Shown here: positions 36,268 to 45,334 of the stretch, piece after piece
Position numbering within the stretch: the first letter of the stretch is position 1
Layout of the letters: the number at the start of each line of letters is the position of its first letter
Source of the DNA: Methanothrix harundinacea
GTDB taxonomy: Archaea; Halobacteriota; Methanosarcinia; Methanotrichales; Methanotrichaceae
DNA: 64,000 bases
Reading direction: 5' to 3'
Assembly (NCBI GenBank): GCA_002506535.1
Contig: DAXT01000014.1
Span: forward strand, 30,315-94,314
Notes under the pieces: model-generated
What the model saw: only the letters and a program-made list of their open reading frames with translations
Databases searched by the model: none
Told to the model about the DNA's origin: nothing
Program-made: the position numbers and the translations under genes

Positions 36268-37380
36268 TCACTCGGCGTCCTCGAACCTCGCCCCAAGGGC
36301 GTCGAGGACGTGAGGGAGGGTTGTGTACTCCATATCCTCCATCGGGAGCCTGTGGGGCTCGAAGGGGCCGTGCCTTCGCATATAGTCAGTGATCTCGTGG
36401 ACCCTCTGCCTGGTGAGGTCGAAGGCGGGGTCTCTAAAGAGGTCGACGGGTCCTATGAGCATCCCCTTCGCGATCTGAAACCCTGCGGCTATCACCCTTG
36501 GGGGGCCGTCGAACCTGGTGCAGACGGCGTCCTCGAAGGCACAGGGCATCAGGGGTCCGTTGTGGCTCCCCCTCATCCAGCCGCTGACGAGGTGGCCGAG
36601 GGAGAAGGGCTCCAGGACCTCCCCCAGGGCGGGAAGACCCGACTGAGCCCTCACCAGGGCGACGGGGTCGTCCTTGCCGACGTAGGTCCCCGCCGTCTGA
36701 TAGAGCTTCTCGGTGCTTATGACGGCGGCGGGCTCGTCTGCGGGGAGCTTTCCTGCCTTGGGGTAGACCCTCTTGATGACGTACCTGCTCTTGGCTCCGA
36801 CGAGGGCCAGGATGTCGTACATCTCCTCTGGAGAGTTCATCATCACCTTCTTGTGCTCCATGATGTCCCAGATCTCGAAGATGAAGCCCCTGTGGATGCT
36901 GGGGTCGATGACGAGGCCAGCGGTGTTGAAGGGGTCGGCAAATATCCTGAATATGGGGAGGTTGAAGGCTCCCGGCTCGGTCTTGTCCATCATGAAGGCG
37001 ACGACCGGCTCGGCCGTCCGCTCCTCAAACTCCATCTCCGCGACTCCGGGCCCCATCCCCTTGATGTTGCCGCAGAAGGCATCGCAAAGGAGGTCCTGGC
37101 CCGCCCCGTAGAGCTTCAGCTCCTCGGCCTTCTCTGTCGCCTTGCACATCACCTCCCAGGCGAGGCCGTGAATCTCGGCGCTGTCCACTCCCTGAAGGTG
37201 GGTCATCAGGAGCTGGAGGTCGTCGCCGACGGACATCACCTTGAAGTCTATGATCTCGCCTTTGGCCTTCTCCGGGGCGAGAACCGAGGTTGCTGTCTCC
37301 TTCAGTGCGGGGTGAACGGTGGCGTGTCCGGGCCATCCGCCGACGTCTGCCTTGATCAAGCTGATAGTGATTTTGCTCAT
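36268..37380 (-). CDS. fbp: Fructose-1,6-bisphosphate aldolase/phosphatase, bifunctional archaeal type
   Basis: A 370-residue enzyme that condenses triose phosphates and dephosphorylates the product to fructose-6-phosphate, making gluconeogenesis one-way. The family signatures ISLIKADVGGWPGH, SVGDDLQLLMTH, LYGAGQDLLCDAFCGNIKG, FADPFNTAGLVID, KRVYPKAGKL (Schiff-base Lys and Tyr region) and YVGKDDPVALVRAQ are all intact, with the acidic Mg ligands. ATG start. It is the most upstream gene of the minus-strand sugar-phosphate group, 271 bases before the AOR ferredoxin. Confidence 0.95.
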   Translation of the reverse strand: MSKITISLIKADVGGWPGHATVHPALKETATSVLAPEKAKGEIIDFKVMSVGDDLQLLMTHLQGVDSAEIHGLAWEVMCKATEKAEELKLYGAGQDLLCDAFCGNIKGMGPGVAEMEFEERTAEPVVAFMMDKTEPGAFNLPIFRIFADPFNTAGLVIDPSIHRGFIFEIWDIMEHKKVMMNSPEEMYDILALVGAKSRYVIKRVYPKAGKLPADEPAAVISTEKLYQTAGTYVGKDDPVALVRAQSGLPALGEVLEPFSLGHLVSGWMRGSHNGPLMPCAFEDAVCTRFDGPPRVIAAGFQIAKGMLIGPVDLFRDPAFDLTRQRVHEITDYMRRHGPFEPHRLPMEDMEYTTLPHVLDALGARFEDAE

Positions 37381-37684
37381 CTATAATCCCCTCTATCCGG
37401 TCGACCCCTCGAATCATGATCGATATCTTTTAGCCCATTTAGCCCTTGGCCGATGACCTTTGGGGCGCGTAGATCCGGATCGTTGCCAACCGGCCGCGGT
37501 GATTCAATGAGATCAAGCTATACCTGAAGCCTTTTACCTGTTACGGTTCTTTTTTTTCATCTCTATCCCTAAAGGTTAGGATATCAATGATATTCTCCTC
37601 TGCCGCAGGCCACGAATCTGAGAGGTCCCGGAGAGTTATATAACAGGTGAGGACCAATTCTCCCCTCCAGGAGCGTTCGAGGTT
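37381..37684. other. Intergenic region between divergent fbp and rbcL
   Basis: No gene. GTTATATAAC at 37635-37644 is a palindromic TATA box that fits rbcL, with a start site near 37665 and GAGGTT just before its ATG. An AT-rich stretch near 37540-37560 could carry the fbp promoter on the other strand. Confidence 0.5.
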
Positions 37685-38854
37685 ATGGAAGTCATAGCAA
37701 AATATCGCGTCGAAACAGACCTTTCCATCGAGAAGGCCGCAGCGGAGATAGCCGCCGAGCAGTCGACGGGGACCTGGACCGAGGTGGAGAGAGAGAAGCT
37801 GGCATCTGACCTCTCCGGGAGGGTGATCAGGGCCGAGGGGAGCTTCGCGTACGTTGCCTTCCCCGAAGAGCTCTTCGAGCCGGGGAACATACCTCAGTAC
37901 TTATCCGTCGTCGCGGGAAACCTCTTCGGCCTTTCGGCCCTCAAGAAGGTCCGGCTCCTGGACGTCATCTTCCCCCAGAGCCTCGTCTCGGCTCACAGAG
38001 GGCCGAGGTTTGGGATAAAGGAGGCGAGGGAGATCCTCGGCGTCTTCGATCGGCCCCTGGTGGGGACGATCATCAAGCCGAAGGTGGGGCTCAATCCCAA
38101 GGAGACGGCGGAGGTGGCGGGGCAGGCGGTGAGGGGCGGTCTCGACCTCATCAAGGACGACGAGACCCTCACCGACCAGTCCTTCTGCCCCATGGACGAG
38201 AGGGTGGAGGCGGTGATGGCGGAGCTATCCAAGGTGGAGGACGAGACGGGCAAGAAGGCCTTCTATGCCGTAAACGTCACCTCCGGGGCCGAGGAGATTC
38301 TGGAGCGGGCGGAGGAGGTCATCGATCGGGGCGCCAATATGGTGATGATAGACGTCCTGACCTCGGGCTTCTCCGCCCTGGAGGTCCTCTCCCGGGGGGT
38401 CAGGGTTCCAGTCCACGTCCACAGGACGATGCACGGCGCCTTCACCCGGGACAGACGCCACGGGATATCCATGGTGCCAATATCCAGGCTCGTTCGGATG
38501 GCCGGAGGGACGAACCTCCATACCGGCAGCTACCTCGGCAAGATGGCCGGTGACCGGGAGGAGAACGATCAGTGCAGGGACGCCCTCCGGGACGAATGGT
38601 ACGGCCTATCCCCGGTATTTCCCGTCGCTTCAGGGGGGCTCCATCCCGGGAACGTCCGCCCCAACCTCGATGGCTACGGCACCGACTGCATAGTCCAGGC
38701 GGGGGGCGGGGTCCACGGCCACCCCCGGGGGACGACCGGCGGCGCCATGGCGATGGTCCAGGCGGTGGAGGCGTGGACGGCGGGGGTTCCAGCGGAGGAT
38801 TACGCCAGGAGTCACAAAGAGCTGGAAGCGGCGTTGAAATTCTGGTCGAGATGA
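37685..38854 (+). CDS. rbcL: RuBisCO large subunit, form III-like
   Basis: A 389-residue RuBisCO; shorter than typical form III enzymes of 415-440 residues. Active-site residues are present: the IIKPKVGL Lys, LIKDDE with the carbamylated Lys and metal ligands, VHVHRTMHGAF His, the loop-6 Lys in GSYLGKMAG, SGGLHPG, and the GGGVHGHPRG phosphate loop. It fixes CO2 onto ribulose-1,5-bisphosphate to give two 3-phosphoglycerates, acting in nucleoside salvage with the R15P isomerase at 27.0 kb or in a ribulose-phosphate cycle if a phosphoribulokinase exists elsewhere. ATG 37685. RuBisCO-like protein (form IV) is unlikely because the catalytic Lys residues are retained. Confidence 0.88.
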   Translation: MEVIAKYRVETDLSIEKAAAEIAAEQSTGTWTEVEREKLASDLSGRVIRAEGSFAYVAFPEELFEPGNIPQYLSVVAGNLFGLSALKKVRLLDVIFPQSLVSAHRGPRFGIKEAREILGVFDRPLVGTIIKPKVGLNPKETAEVAGQAVRGGLDLIKDDETLTDQSFCPMDERVEAVMAELSKVEDETGKKAFYAVNVTSGAEEILERAEEVIDRGANMVMIDVLTSGFSALEVLSRGVRVPVHVHRTMHGAFTRDRRHGISMVPISRLVRMAGGTNLHTGSYLGKMAGDREENDQCRDALRDEWYGLSPVFPVASGGLHPGNVRPNLDGYGTDCIVQAGGGVHGHPRGTTGGAMAMVQAVEAWTAGVPAEDYARSHKELEAALKFWSR

Positions 38855-38892
38855 TATATTCCAGAACGGGAGACGATATCCCCCAAAACCGA

Positions 38893-38905
38893 AGAGTTTA
38901 TATTG
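38893..38905 (+). promoter_or_regulatory. ahaH: Probable promoter of the ATP synthase operon
   Basis: GAGTTTATATTG at 38893-38905 is the best TATA box in the 144 bases before ahaH, giving a leader of about 75 bases. A second TATA-like GTTTATCA lies at 38928-38935. Confidence 0.4.
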
Positions 38906-38998
38906 TTACATGTTATGAGGAGAGAGCGTTTATCACAGCTTGAGTGATTGTACCGCTGTCTGAAAACGGTAGGGATGTAGTGAGGGTAGAGGGATCAG

Positions 38999-39325
38999 AT
39001 GACGAGACACGAAATCTTATCGAAGATTAAGCAGGCGGAAGCCGATGCTCAAGCCAGCATCGAGCGGGCCCAACAAGAGCGAGACAAGCGAATCGCCGAT
39101 GCCACTGCCGAAGCAATGAATATGGTGAAGAACGCTGAAGCTGAAGCACAAGAGTATTACCAGAAGCATCTCGAAGATGCCGAGAAGGGTGTTCAGTCCA
39201 AGAAACAGGCGATCATCGACGAAGGGATGAAAAAGGTCGGTGCGATGAAGAGCGGCGCCAGCGGCAGGGTGGATAAAGCGGTTGACCATCTGTTAAAGGA
39301 GTTTATGGGGTTGTTGCATGCTTAG
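38999..39325 (+). CDS. ahaH: A1AO ATP synthase subunit H
   Basis: A 108-residue coiled-coil protein, one of the peripheral-stalk subunits (H/G), which pairs with subunit E to hold the head against rotation. Heptad-like helices span EILSKIKQAEADAQASIERAQQ through KHLEDAEKGVQSKKQ. ATG 38999 with GAGGGATC just upstream. It is the first gene of the operon and overlaps ahaI by 8 bases. Confidence 0.9.
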   Translation: MTRHEILSKIKQAEADAQASIERAQQERDKRIADATAEAMNMVKNAEAEAQEYYQKHLEDAEKGVQSKKQAIIDEGMKKVGAMKSGASGRVDKAVDHLLKEFMGLLHA

Positions 39326-41384
39326 ACCCGTTCAGATGAGTCGTGTTGTCGTCGCCGGGTCGAATAAGGTAATAGAACCTGTCATTGAGAAGCTGCACGA
39401 GCTCAACCTGTTGCACGTCGTCAACTATTCTGGCGCCGATGAATCTTTTGAGATGGGTAAGCCCGTGGGAAAGTCATCCGAATATGCCGAACAGCTCATA
39501 AAGCTCCGGTCCATCGAGAGATACCTGGATATCACCGACAAGATGCCTGACAAGCAGTTCTCCGAAGATCAGGTCGTCTCCCAGATGGGCGGGATCCTCG
39601 GCAGCGTCGGCGATGACGTCATCGCCACCGCAGTGCGGATCTCTGAGATCGATAACGATGTCAAGATCAAGCAGGATCAGGCCAAGACCCTGAAGCCTCT
39701 TGCCGCGCTTCCGGTCGATCTGGAGCTGTTATATGGCTACAATTCCCTGGCAGCTTTTGTGGGAACCGTCTCTTCTCCCGTTGAGGCCGACGTATCGAAG
39801 GTCTCATATGTAAACGAGGTATTCTCTGCCGGTTCTGGCGGTGCCACCGCGGTGGCAGTCTTTGTTCCGGTGGAGAAGGCGGGAGATGTTTCGGCAGTTC
39901 TCGCTGAGCATGGGTTCTCTGAGATATCCGTTCCCCGCGGACCGACTGGAAGCATCGCCGGGGCCATAAGCAACCTCGAGTCCGACGCCAAAAGGCTGGA
40001 GGGAGAGAAGGCGCCACTGCAGAAGAAGCTGAAGGACATCAGGGCTCAGCACGAGGACCTGATCCTGGCCATAGACGAGCACATATCGATTCAGTCCCAG
40101 AAAGCTGAGTCGCCTCTTAGGTTCGCCTCGACGGAGAACGCCTTCGTCATCGATGGTTGGCTTCCCACCGACCAGTTCGATCTCGTTAAGAAGGAACTCG
40201 AGAGCGCAGCCGGGGGGCGAGTCCAGGTCGAGATGCTGGAGAGCTCCGAGGCTGAGAAGTTCGTCGAGGGCGGCGAGGACATCCCCACAAAGATGGATAA
40301 TCCCAAAGTGGTCCGGCCCTTCGAGCTTATCACGCGTCTCTTCGCGATTCCTGAGTACAAGGAGTTCGATCCGACGCCGTTGATTTTCATCTTCTTCCCG
40401 CTGATGTTCGGCCTGATATTGGGCGATGTAGGGTACGGAATTATCATCTTCGTCGTCATGCTGATGCTCCGGCGAAAGTTCAGGACCCCAGGCTGGCAGT
40501 CTCTGATAAACATCGTCATGATATCGAGCATATGGGCGATAATATTCGGTATCCTCTTCGGCGAGTTCTTCGGGCCTCTCGGACTGTGGGCCTACATATT
40601 CAGTGGCGCTCACCATGTCGGGCTTCTGGGGACGGTGGCCGATCCGCACAGCGTCGGCATCGACTTTGGACCTGAGTTCTACGGTCCCCTTGGAAGGATA
40701 GGCCCCACGATCGCCGGCTTTGCTGGCCCCGTATTCCCGATGTTCAGGTTGGAGACCGCCTCGGTTCTTGTCTTGATCGGGATAAGCCTCTTCATAGGCG
40801 TCCTCCACACGGGCGTCGGTTCTATCCTGGGCGTCAAGAACGAGCTGGCGCATGGCGAGAAGAAGCACGCATACTTCGAGAGGCTCCCTGTGCTCCTCTT
40901 CCAGGTCTTCTTTGTCGTCGGCCTTCTGGGAATGATCATGGGTGGATTGACTCACCCGCTCGTAATCTTGAGCGCGGTCGTCCTCGTCGTTTCCATCGTC
41001 ATGATGCTGAAGGGTCCTGAAGGGGTCATGGGCGTAACTCACGTGCCCTTCTTTGTGAGCAACTTGATATCCTACCTGCGACTTCTGGCCATAGGCCTCG
41101 CATCGGTGGGCGTCGCTTTCGCTGCGAACCAGCTGGCATTCTACGTTGCGATGCCGATGCTGAGCGGCGGAGGACATGATGGCTTCACGACGATCGCTAT
41201 CGTCGTCGGTATAGTTGTGTTAGTCGCTGTTCACTTCATCAACCTGCTTCTTGGGATCCTCTCTCCGTTCATGCACCCCCTCAGGTTGCATTACGTCGAG
41301 ATGTTCACCAAGTTCTACAGCGCGCACGGTGGTGGAGTTGAGTATTCACCCTTCGGACGTGTCCGAAGGTTTCTGAGAGATTGA
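39318..41384 (+). CDS. ahaI: A1AO ATP synthase subunit I (a)
   Basis: A 688-residue membrane subunit forming the ion half-channels. The N-terminal 340 residues are a soluble stalk-binding arm; about eight spans follow, from LIFIFFPLMFGLILGDVGYGIIIF to HFINLLLGILSPFMHPLRLHYVEMF. The essential Arg that faces subunit K is the one in HPLRLHYVEMFTKFY. ATG start within ahaH. Confidence 0.95.
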   Translation: MLRPVQMSRVVVAGSNKVIEPVIEKLHELNLLHVVNYSGADESFEMGKPVGKSSEYAEQLIKLRSIERYLDITDKMPDKQFSEDQVVSQMGGILGSVGDDVIATAVRISEIDNDVKIKQDQAKTLKPLAALPVDLELLYGYNSLAAFVGTVSSPVEADVSKVSYVNEVFSAGSGGATAVAVFVPVEKAGDVSAVLAEHGFSEISVPRGPTGSIAGAISNLESDAKRLEGEKAPLQKKLKDIRAQHEDLILAIDEHISIQSQKAESPLRFASTENAFVIDGWLPTDQFDLVKKELESAAGGRVQVEMLESSEAEKFVEGGEDIPTKMDNPKVVRPFELITRLFAIPEYKEFDPTPLIFIFFPLMFGLILGDVGYGIIIFVVMLMLRRKFRTPGWQSLINIVMISSIWAIIFGILFGEFFGPLGLWAYIFSGAHHVGLLGTVADPHSVGIDFGPEFYGPLGRIGPTIAGFAGPVFPMFRLETASVLVLIGISLFIGVLHTGVGSILGVKNELAHGEKKHAYFERLPVLLFQVFFVVGLLGMIMGGLTHPLVILSAVVLVVSIVMMLKGPEGVMGVTHVPFFVSNLISYLRLLAIGLASVGVAFAANQLAFYVAMPMLSGGGHDGFTTIAIVVGIVVLVAVHFINLLLGILSPFMHPLRLHYVEMFTKFYSAHGGGVEYSPFGRVRRFLRD

Positions 41385-41415
41385 GATTAGGATTAGTTAA
41401 CGGAGGGATAATGAA

Positions 41416-41673
41416 ATGGTAGTAGAAAATATTGTCGATGGTGGAATACTGTACGGACTCATAGCTGTTGGTGCAGGTCTTGCGACTGGACTCGCCGGTA
41501 TCGGTGCGGGTGTTGGTGAGCAGGGGATCGGAGCTGCTGTAGTGGGCGTCGTGGCAGAGGAGCCCGGCTTCCTGGGCAAGGGTCTCTTCCTGATGCTTCT
41601 GCCCGAGACTCTCATCATCTTCGGCCTTGCAGTTTCTCTGATCTTGATGTTCGCCTGGACGCCCTTCGCGTGA
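41416..41673 (+). CDS. ahaK: A1AO ATP synthase proteolipid subunit K (c)
   Basis: An 85-residue proteolipid with one hairpin of two membrane helices: GLIAVGAGLATGLAGIGAGVGEQGIGAAVVG and FLMLLPETLIIFGLAVSLIL. The ion-binding Glu is in LLPETLIIF of helix 2. It has the standard single-hairpin size, not the fused multi-hairpin forms of some methanogens. The sequence does not settle whether H+ or Na+ is carried, although Q in GEQG of helix 1 is a Na+-ligand position in some c-rings. ATG 41416 after GGAGGGATAATGAA. Confidence 0.92.
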   Translation: MVVENIVDGGILYGLIAVGAGLATGLAGIGAGVGEQGIGAAVVGVVAEEPGFLGKGLFLMLLPETLIIFGLAVSLILMFAWTPFA

Positions 41674-41702
41674 ATTCGCCATCCTGAGCGAGGTCGAGAG
41701 GA

Positions 41703-42251
41703 ATGGCACTAGACGCAGTGGTAGAGGACGTCCTTGCCACCACCAAGAGCAAAGTCGCGGAGATCAACGCCGAGACTGAGCAAGAGGTCGCAAGGATACT
41801 TAATGAAGCCAGAGAACGTGCCGCCGAGATAAAGTCCGAGAAGATGGGAGAGGCAGACAGCGCTGTAGAGGCTCTTGAGCGCAGGGTGATATCCAGCGCT
41901 CGTCTTGAGGTTAAGAGAGCCGAGCTTAACGTGCGCAAGGATCTCATGGAAGAGACTCGCAAGAAACTCGTCGAGGCGGTATCAAAACTGCCGGAGAAGG
42001 AGAACGAGAACCTCATCAATGAGATCCTCAAGCAGTACAACCTGAAGGAGATGAAGGTCAAGTCCGGCAAGAGGGACAAGACCTTCGTCTCTTCCCTTGC
42101 CCCCCACTTTGCCGGGACTGTTGATACCGCAGGCGGCGTCGTGATAGAGAGCGAAGATGGATCGATGAGCTACGATCACACCTACGAAACTCTGGCGAGC
42201 GAAGCATTCAGCAAGTCCATGAAAGACGTCTCCAAGATACTGTTCGGGTGA
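41703..42251 (+). CDS. ahaE: A1AO ATP synthase subunit E
   Basis: A 182-residue peripheral-stalk subunit: an N-terminal coiled coil of about 100 residues (VVEDVLATTKSKVAEINAETEQEV and on) and a C-terminal globular head domain ending DVSKILFG, which contacts subunits A and B. ATG 41703; the gene is 29 bases after ahaK and ends 4 bases before ahaC. Confidence 0.92.
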   Translation: MALDAVVEDVLATTKSKVAEINAETEQEVARILNEARERAAEIKSEKMGEADSAVEALERRVISSARLEVKRAELNVRKDLMEETRKKLVEAVSKLPEKENENLINEILKQYNLKEMKVKSGKRDKTFVSSLAPHFAGTVDTAGGVVIESEDGSMSYDHTYETLASEAFSKSMKDVSKILFG

Positions 42252-42255
42252 GTCC

Positions 42256-43299
42256 ATGCCGGTACTACGTTTGCCGAAGTTCGGAAAACCGGTGAAGTAT
42301 GCTTACATCACGGGCCGGGTTCGAGCGATGAAGACCAAGCTCATACCCCACGAGATGTATCAGAGGATGCTGGGCATGGAGATACCCGAGATCACCCGTT
42401 ACTTGGAGGAGACTCAGTACAAGGAGGAGATCGATTTAATGGCCAAGGACCACTCTGGCGCCGAGCTGGTGGAGTACGCCACCTTCGCCAACCTTGCCAA
42501 GACCTACAGGAAACTCCTGAGGGTCTCGATCGATGAACCCGAGTTTCTGATCCTCGAGTATCTGAGGCGTTGGGACATCTGGAATATCAAGACGATACTC
42601 CGAGGCAAGTTCTACGGCGCCAGCGACGAGGAGATCATGAAGTACCTCGTGCCTGCTGGAGAGCTGGATCAGGAGTTCCTGGAGGGTCTTGCCAAGAAGG
42701 AGAAGATCGAGGAGGTCATACAGGCCTTCGATGGGACCGATTACTACGAGGCTCTGACTCAGTATGATGGACAGATGCTCTCTTCGGTGGAGAACGCCCT
42801 GGACAAGCTTTACTACTTCAGGATGGAACGGGCCGTGGGCGGCACCCTCTCCGTCGGAGGAGGTCTCTTGCTGAAGTACGTCCGAAAGGAGATAGACGTC
42901 AAGAACCTGGTCACCTTATTCCGGATGAACAAGGCCGGAATCGAGGCAAGCGTGATACAGGAGAACCTGCTCCCCGGTGGAAAGCTCCACGAGGAGTTGA
43001 GCAGGATGGCGGGCCAGTCTTACAACGAGTTCGTAAGGGGGCTTGAGGGCTATCCCTTCTGGGGCGCCATCTCGGACGTCGTTGCCGAAGGAGGAAGTGT
43101 GAGCAGGATAGAGGCGCGTCTGCGGGCATACCTGGTCAGGTATGCATGGGCGATCTCGAACTATCATCCGCTCTCGATCCTTCCGGTTCTGGGTTATATC
43201 GTCAGCAAGGATACCGAAGTTTCAAACATCAGAAAGATCGTCCGCGGCAAAGAGGCGGGCCTTTCTGCTGAGCTCATCGAAGAACAGGTGGTGTCGTAA
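42256..43299 (+). CDS. ahaC: A1AO ATP synthase subunit C
   Basis: A 347-residue subunit that caps the K-ring and links it to the central stalk D/F. The three-fold helical repeat of the C/d family is visible, with YAYITGRVRAMKTKLI at the start, WDIWNIKTILRGKFYG and YPLSILPVLGYI-like HPLSILPVLGYI near the end. ATG 42256; the last base overlaps ahaF. Confidence 0.93.
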   Translation: MPVLRLPKFGKPVKYAYITGRVRAMKTKLIPHEMYQRMLGMEIPEITRYLEETQYKEEIDLMAKDHSGAELVEYATFANLAKTYRKLLRVSIDEPEFLILEYLRRWDIWNIKTILRGKFYGASDEEIMKYLVPAGELDQEFLEGLAKKEKIEEVIQAFDGTDYYEALTQYDGQMLSSVENALDKLYYFRMERAVGGTLSVGGGLLLKYVRKEIDVKNLVTLFRMNKAGIEASVIQENLLPGGKLHEELSRMAGQSYNEFVRGLEGYPFWGAISDVVAEGGSVSRIEARLRAYLVRYAWAISNYHPLSILPVLGYIVSKDTEVSNIRKIVRGKEAGLSAELIEEQVVS

Positions 43300-43598
43300 T
43301 GCAGATCGCAGTCATCGGCAGAGGCGATTCTGTAATAGGTTTCACCCTGGCTGGGATACGGAAGGCTTACGAGACCGCTTCAGAGGACGAGCTGATCTCG
43401 AAGATCGAGGAGGTCATGGCGGACCCCGAGGTCGGCATTCTCGTATTGAGCCAGTCGGATTTCAACGCGCTTCCTTCAAGGCTGAGGGGAACGCTGACCG
43501 ATTCTGTCAAGCCAACGGTGATAGCCATCGGAACTGAGCAGAGCACAGAGATGAGAGAGAAAATTAAAAGGGCAATAGGTGTTGATTTATGGAAGTAG
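43299..43598 (+). CDS. ahaF: A1AO ATP synthase subunit F
   Basis: A 99-residue central-stalk subunit: IAVIGRGDSVIGFTLAGIRKAYE opens a Rossmann-like fold, and LPSRLRGTLTDSVKPTVIAIG closes it. It joins the D shaft. ATG 43299 overlaps the end of ahaC, and its end overlaps ahaA by 10 bases. Confidence 0.93.
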   Translation: MQIAVIGRGDSVIGFTLAGIRKAYETASEDELISKIEEVMADPEVGILVLSQSDFNALPSRLRGTLTDSVKPTVIAIGTEQSTEMREKIKRAIGVDLWK

Positions 43599-45322
43599 GC
43601 ACGGGCAAAGTTCACAGAGTTGCCGGGCCGGTGGTGCAGGCTACAGGTCTAAAATCTCACATGTACGATCTGGTCTTGGTCGGCGAAGAGGGGCTGATGA
43701 GCGAGGTCATCGGCATCTCCGGAGACAAGCACGTCATTCAGGTATACGAAGATACCGCGGGCGTGAAGCCGGGCGAACCCGTCAAGGAGACGGGAGCACC
43801 GCTGGTAGCACAACTCGGTCCAGGGATTCTTACCTCTATTTATGACGGCATCCAGAGACCTCTCCCACAACTGATAGAGGCATCTGGAAACTTCATCAGC
43901 AGAGGTCTTTTCGTTGATGGTATTGATCACAAGAAGAAGTGGGAGTTCACCCCCGTCGTAAAGAAGGGCGATAAGGTGGAGCCGGGACAGACGATCGGAA
44001 CCGTCCAGGAGCAGCTCCTCATCAAGCACAAGATCATGATGCCTCCAGACAAGAGGGGCACCATAAAGGAGATCCATTCCGGCAACTTCACTGTCGAAGA
44101 CACGATCTGCGTCCTCGAAGACGGAACCGAGCTTCCCATGATCCAGTACTGGCCCGTTAGGAAAGCCAGGCCATCACGGATTAAGCAGGCTCCAACCATC
44201 CCCCTGAGAACGGGACAGAGGGTCATAGACGGTTTCTTCTCCCTCGCCAAGGGCGGAACCGCGGCCATCCCCGGCGGCTTCGGCACCGGCAAGACGGTCA
44301 TGCAGCAGACCCTTTCCAAGTGGTCGGACGTCGACATAGTCGTCTACGTCGGCTGTGGTGAGCGCGGCAACGAGATGGCCGACCTGCTTCACGAGTTCCC
44401 GGAGCTTGTGGACCCCAGGACCGACAGGCCCCTGATGGAGAGATCCATCGTCTTCGCCAACACCTCGAACATGCCTGTAGCCGCGAGGGAGGCATCCATC
44501 TATACCGGGATCACCACCGCGGAGTACTATCGAGACATGGGATACGACGTCATGCTGACCGCCGACTCCACCTCTCGGTGGGCCGAGGCGATGAGAGAGC
44601 TCTCCAGCCGTCTTGAAGAGATGCCTGGTGAGGAAGGGTATCCCGCTTACCTCGGAGCGAGGCTCGCCGACTTCTACGAGAGGTCTGGCAGGGTGACCAC
44701 CCTGGAGGGGACCGAGGGTTCCATCAGCATCGTCGGAGCGGTCAGTCCCCCCGGCGGAGACTTCACCGAGCCCGTCACTCAGAACACCCTCCGTATCACG
44801 AAGGTATTCTGGGCTCTCGACTCGAAGCTGACTCAGAGGCGTCACTTCCCGTCGATCAACTGGCTGGACAGCTACTCCCTCTACGACCTGGCCCTGGAGC
44901 CGTGGTTCATGGAGAACGTCTCACCCGACTGGAACAAGAACAAGAGGCGTGCGATGGAGATCCTCCAGGAGAACGCCGAGCTGGAAGAGATCGTGATGCT
45001 CGTCGGGTCGGATGCTCTGCCAGAGGATCAGCAGCTCACCCTGGAGGTGGCCAGGATGATCATCAACTTCTGGCTGGCTCAGAGCGCCTTCCACCCGGTG
45101 GATACTTTCTGTCCCTACAAGAAGCAGTTCGACCTCCTCAAGGCGATCCTGGAGTTCAGGGATCGCGCCTTCGATGCCCTGGCCCGTGGCGTGCCTACCG
45201 ACGTAATCCTCGGAACGCCCTCGAAAGATGCCCTGGCCAAGGTCAGGCTCGTTGAGGACTATGAGCCGGAGCTTGCGAGGGTGGCGGCTCAGATGGAGAG
45301 CGAGTTCAAGACGATGTCATGA
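43589..45322 (+). CDS. ahaA: A1AO ATP synthase catalytic subunit A
   Basis: The 577-residue catalytic subunit. P-loop GGFGTGKTV, the Glu of GCGERGNEM, VMLTADSTSRWAEAMRE and the non-homologous insert (residues about 110-190) typical of A/V-type A subunits are present. The family P-loop is usually GPFGSGKT; here Pro and Ser are Gly and Thr, still compatible with function. No intein is inserted. ATG 43589. Confidence 0.96.
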   Translation: MEVGTGKVHRVAGPVVQATGLKSHMYDLVLVGEEGLMSEVIGISGDKHVIQVYEDTAGVKPGEPVKETGAPLVAQLGPGILTSIYDGIQRPLPQLIEASGNFISRGLFVDGIDHKKKWEFTPVVKKGDKVEPGQTIGTVQEQLLIKHKIMMPPDKRGTIKEIHSGNFTVEDTICVLEDGTELPMIQYWPVRKARPSRIKQAPTIPLRTGQRVIDGFFSLAKGGTAAIPGGFGTGKTVMQQTLSKWSDVDIVVYVGCGERGNEMADLLHEFPELVDPRTDRPLMERSIVFANTSNMPVAAREASIYTGITTAEYYRDMGYDVMLTADSTSRWAEAMRELSSRLEEMPGEEGYPAYLGARLADFYERSGRVTTLEGTEGSISIVGAVSPPGGDFTEPVTQNTLRITKVFWALDSKLTQRRHFPSINWLDSYSLYDLALEPWFMENVSPDWNKNKRRAMEILQENAELEEIVMLVGSDALPEDQQLTLEVARMIINFWLAQSAFHPVDTFCPYKKQFDLLKAILEFRDRAFDALARGVPTDVILGTPSKDALAKVRLVEDYEPELARVAAQMESEFKTMS

Positions 45323-45334
45323 GGGTGGTTCACA

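Noticed and set aside
36157..37386. 409-residue plus-strand frame opposite fbp
   Set aside because: A shadow of the GC-rich fbp gene, which has intact active-site motifs on the minus strand.
39804..41177. 457-residue minus-strand frame in ahaI
   Set aside because: Antisense shadow of ahaI, with no motif.
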